In this document: one piece after another, positions 62,288-64,000 of the stretch
Position numbering within the stretch: position 1 is the stretch's first letter
How the letters are laid out: each line of letters opens with the position of its first letter
DNA from: Clostridia bacterium
GTDB lineage: Bacteria; Bacillota_A; Clostridia; Oscillospirales; Acutalibacteraceae
Reading direction: 5' to 3'
Assembly: GCA_017435305.1 (NCBI GenBank)
Contig: JAFSFH010000012.1
Location: 169,182-233,181, forward strand
Length of the DNA: 64,000 bases
Program-made: the position numbers and the translations under genes
Notes under the pieces: model-generated
Told to the model about the DNA's origin: nothing
The model's database searches: none
What the model saw: only the letters and a program-made list of their open reading frames with translations

Positions 62288-64000
62288 TTATCCCTCGACG
62301 ACCCACGCCTCGTTGGAGATGACTTGATTGCCCTCGGCATCGGTGATGACGCAACGGTATTGGTAATTGCCGTACTCGTATTGACCGACGACAAAGCTCA
62401 AACTCTCGGTCTGCTGACCGGAAGCCCAACCGCTGTCAAGGGGAATATTCGACCAAACATCGCCGTTACCGACGCTATGAATCTGCCACTGATAGGTGTG
62501 GGGGGCTTTACCGCCCTCTACCTCAGCCAGGAAGCTTACCTCATCCCCCACCTTGGCGGTGACGTTCTGGGGCTGAGTGACGATGTTCAGCGCCTCCTCT
62601 ACCCACGCCTCGTCGGAGATAATCTGATTGCCAGCCGCATCGGTGATGACGCAACGATACTTATAGTGATCGTTCCATTCATAGGCGCCAGCCACCTGGA
62701 AGCTCATGGTGTTACTGGTGCCGCCGGTGGCCCAGTAGCCAACGTTTAGCCACTCAGAGAGGTTATCAGTGGTGAACTCCCACTGATAGGTGTAGGGCTC
62801 GGCACCGCCGATGACCGCTACCCGGAAGGTGGCGGTAGAGCCAACTTCCTTGACGGTGTTCTCAGGGTGAATCCAAATGAGCATCGCCTCCTCTACCCAC
62901 GCCTCGTTGGTGGTCACCTGAGCGCCCTTGGCGTCGGTGATGACGCAACGGATACGGAAGTTCAAATCAAAATGGCTCTGGACCACAGGCAATACCGCAG
63001 AAACCATATCGCCGGTGATGTAAATGGCCTCTTCGGGAACAGCCTGCCATCCATCCAGCGCAGAGACCGTATACTCCCACTGATAGGTGTAGGGAGCGGT
63101 GCCGCCCTTAACAACCACGCCAAAGCCGACCTCGTCGCCCACTCTACAGGTGACGCTCTCGGGCTGCATGGTGATGGTCAGGGGGGTGCTGTTCTGCTTG
63201 AGCACCACCGTCTTGGATCTCTCGGTCTTACCGTACTTATCGGTGACGGTGCAGTAAACGTAGCGTCCGTTAACGCTGTCGCTCATCTTCACCGAATAGG
63301 TGGACTTGGTGATAGAGGACTTGGAATACTTGCTGCCGCCCGCATTCTTGATGTACCACTGGTAGGTCAAGCCGTCGCCCGCCGCCTTGACCGTCACCTT
63401 GGCGGTCTCGCCCTTGGCGACGGTTACGTTCTTGGGCTGGGTCACGATGGTGGCCTGCTGACGCAGTACCACCGTCTTGGACTTGTCGGTCTTACCGTAC
63501 TTATCGGTGACCACACAATAGACGTAACGGCCGTGGACCTTATCACTCATAGTCACGGAATAGGTAGATTTCGTCACAGAGGATTTCGAGTATTTGGTCT
63601 TGCCGGCGTTCTTAATGTACCAGGTGTATTTCAGCCCGTCGCCCTTGGCCTTGACGGTCAATTTGGCGGTAGCACCCTGCTTGGCATAGGTGGTCTTGGG
63701 CTCGGTGGTGATGGTGGCCTTCATCCGCAGGATGGCGGTGGAAGATTTCACCGACTTACCCTTCTTGTCCTTCACCACGCAGTAGACGTACCGACCCTTG
63801 GTGGTGTCGGTCATCTTCACCGAATAGGTGGACTTGGTGATGGAAGATTTCGAGTACTTGGAAGCACCGGCATTCTTAACGTACCAGGTGTACTTCAGTC
63901 CGTCACCGCTGGCCTTGACGGTGGCCTTGGCGGTGGCGCCGTACGCCGTGTAGCTGGTCTTGGGCTGGGTGGTGATCTTCAGCGCAGCCGCCGATACCGA
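62288..64000 (-). CDS. Large repetitive Ig-like domain protein (partial, 5' end outside window)
   Basis: Open to the window edge; 570 C-terminal residues are visible. Two repeat types occur. Type A, about 88 residues, three copies at roughly 63190-63985: TQPKxxxxxxGxTAKxTVKAxGDGLxYxWYxKNAGxxKYSKSSxTKSTYSV-M-D--xGRYVYC. Type B, about 100 residues, three copies at roughly 62288-63190: QPExVxxxVGDEVxFxVxVxGGxAPYTYQWE...YRCVITDAxGNQxxxxEAWVEE. Both look like bacterial Ig folds. No sortase motif or membrane tail ends the protein, so it is probably secreted or held non-covalently. Nothing shows what it binds. Confidence 0.88.
   Translation of the reverse strand, partial: SVSAAALKITTQPKTSYTAYGATAKATVKASGDGLKYTWYVKNAGASKYSKSSITKSTYSVKMTDTTKGRYVYCVVKDKKGKSVKSSTAILRMKATITTEPKTTYAKQGATAKLTVKAKGDGLKYTWYIKNAGKTKYSKSSVTKSTYSVTMSDKVHGRYVYCVVTDKYGKTDKSKTVVLRQQATIVTQPKNVTVAKGETAKVTVKAAGDGLTYQWYIKNAGGSKYSKSSITKSTYSVKMSDSVNGRYVYCTVTDKYGKTERSKTVVLKQNSTPLTITMQPESVTCRVGDEVGFGVVVKGGTAPYTYQWEYTVSALDGWQAVPEEAIYITGDMVSAVLPVVQSHFDLNFRIRCVITDAKGAQVTTNEAWVEEAMLIWIHPENTVKEVGSTATFRVAVIGGAEPYTYQWEFTTDNLSEWLNVGYWATGGTSNTMSFQVAGAYEWNDHYKYRCVITDAAGNQIISDEAWVEEALNIVTQPQNVTAKVGDEVSFLAEVEGGKAPHTYQWQIHSVGNGDVWSNIPLDSGWASGQQTESLSFVVGQYEYGNYQYRCVITDAEGNQVISNEAWVVEG

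Overview
The window looks like chromosomal core from a Gram-positive bacterium of class Clostridia (Bacillota), most likely an Oscillospiraceae/Ruminococcaceae-type gut anaerobe. The evidence is the Clostridia-style gene order (dgt-dnaG-rpoD; ylxM-ffh-rpsP-khpA-rimM-trmD; rpsL-rpsG-fusA-tuf), strong AGGAGG ribosome binding sites, SigA promoters with 16-18 bp spacers, a lysine riboswitch, the meso-diaminopimelate dehydrogenase route to lysine, a class B sortase and moderately high GC content (judged by eye, not computed). No phage, plasmid, insertion sequence, CRISPR array or rRNA was found. The taxonomic call is inference.

Layout. 1-7240 (minus strand): sigma factor (cut by the window edge), primase, dGTPase, YigZ-family protein, L31 and SecDF. 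7241-13032: a hairpin-rich repeat cassette, an aspartate aminotransferase, tRNA-Val, a TatD/membrane-protein pair, HPr, and the trmD-rimM-khpA-rpsP operon. 13103-19909: ffh, ylxM, tuf, fusA, rpsG, rpsL. 20185-23373: a metallophosphoesterase, a DUF2079 membrane protein and a small XRE regulator with a 39-bp palindrome, lying between the str genes and rpoC. 23544-30969: rpoC and rpoB. 31364-36846: YdcF-like protein, polysaccharide deacetylase, DegV, serC-serA. 36847-41379: repeat cassettes, a small membrane protein and the dapA-ddh-lysA operon behind a lysine riboswitch with terminator. 41430-47806: tRNA-Ser with a duplicated 3' end, MATE transporter, zinc-ribbon protein, oxidoreductase/epimerase pair, two YfcE-type phosphoesterases and a three-gene operon of unknown function. 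47888-51927: a second XRE regulator, a histidine phosphatase, an SPQTG surface protein, class B sortase and LCP protein. 51989-62192: fructose-bisphosphate aldolase, CoaX plus an ECF S-component, M14 peptidase, NUDIX pair, an M20 peptidase with two DUF5058-type membrane proteins, an amidohydrolase and pyruvate kinase. 62288-64000: a large repetitive Ig-like secreted protein running off the window.

Functionally the window combines information processing (replication initiation, transcription, translation, SRP and Sec export), central metabolism (aldolase, pyruvate kinase, serine and lysine synthesis, coenzyme A) and the cell surface. The least explained content is in the non-coding DNA: a pair of about 161-bp elements with terminal inverted repeats and a covarying central hairpin, located inside two essential operons; and a family of intergenic cassettes whose flanks are conserved but whose 3-nt-loop hairpins have different yet self-complementary stems. 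Two uncharacterised gene sets also stand out: the three-gene operon at 46979-47806 and the DUF5058/partner/M20 peptidase operon at 56992-59821.
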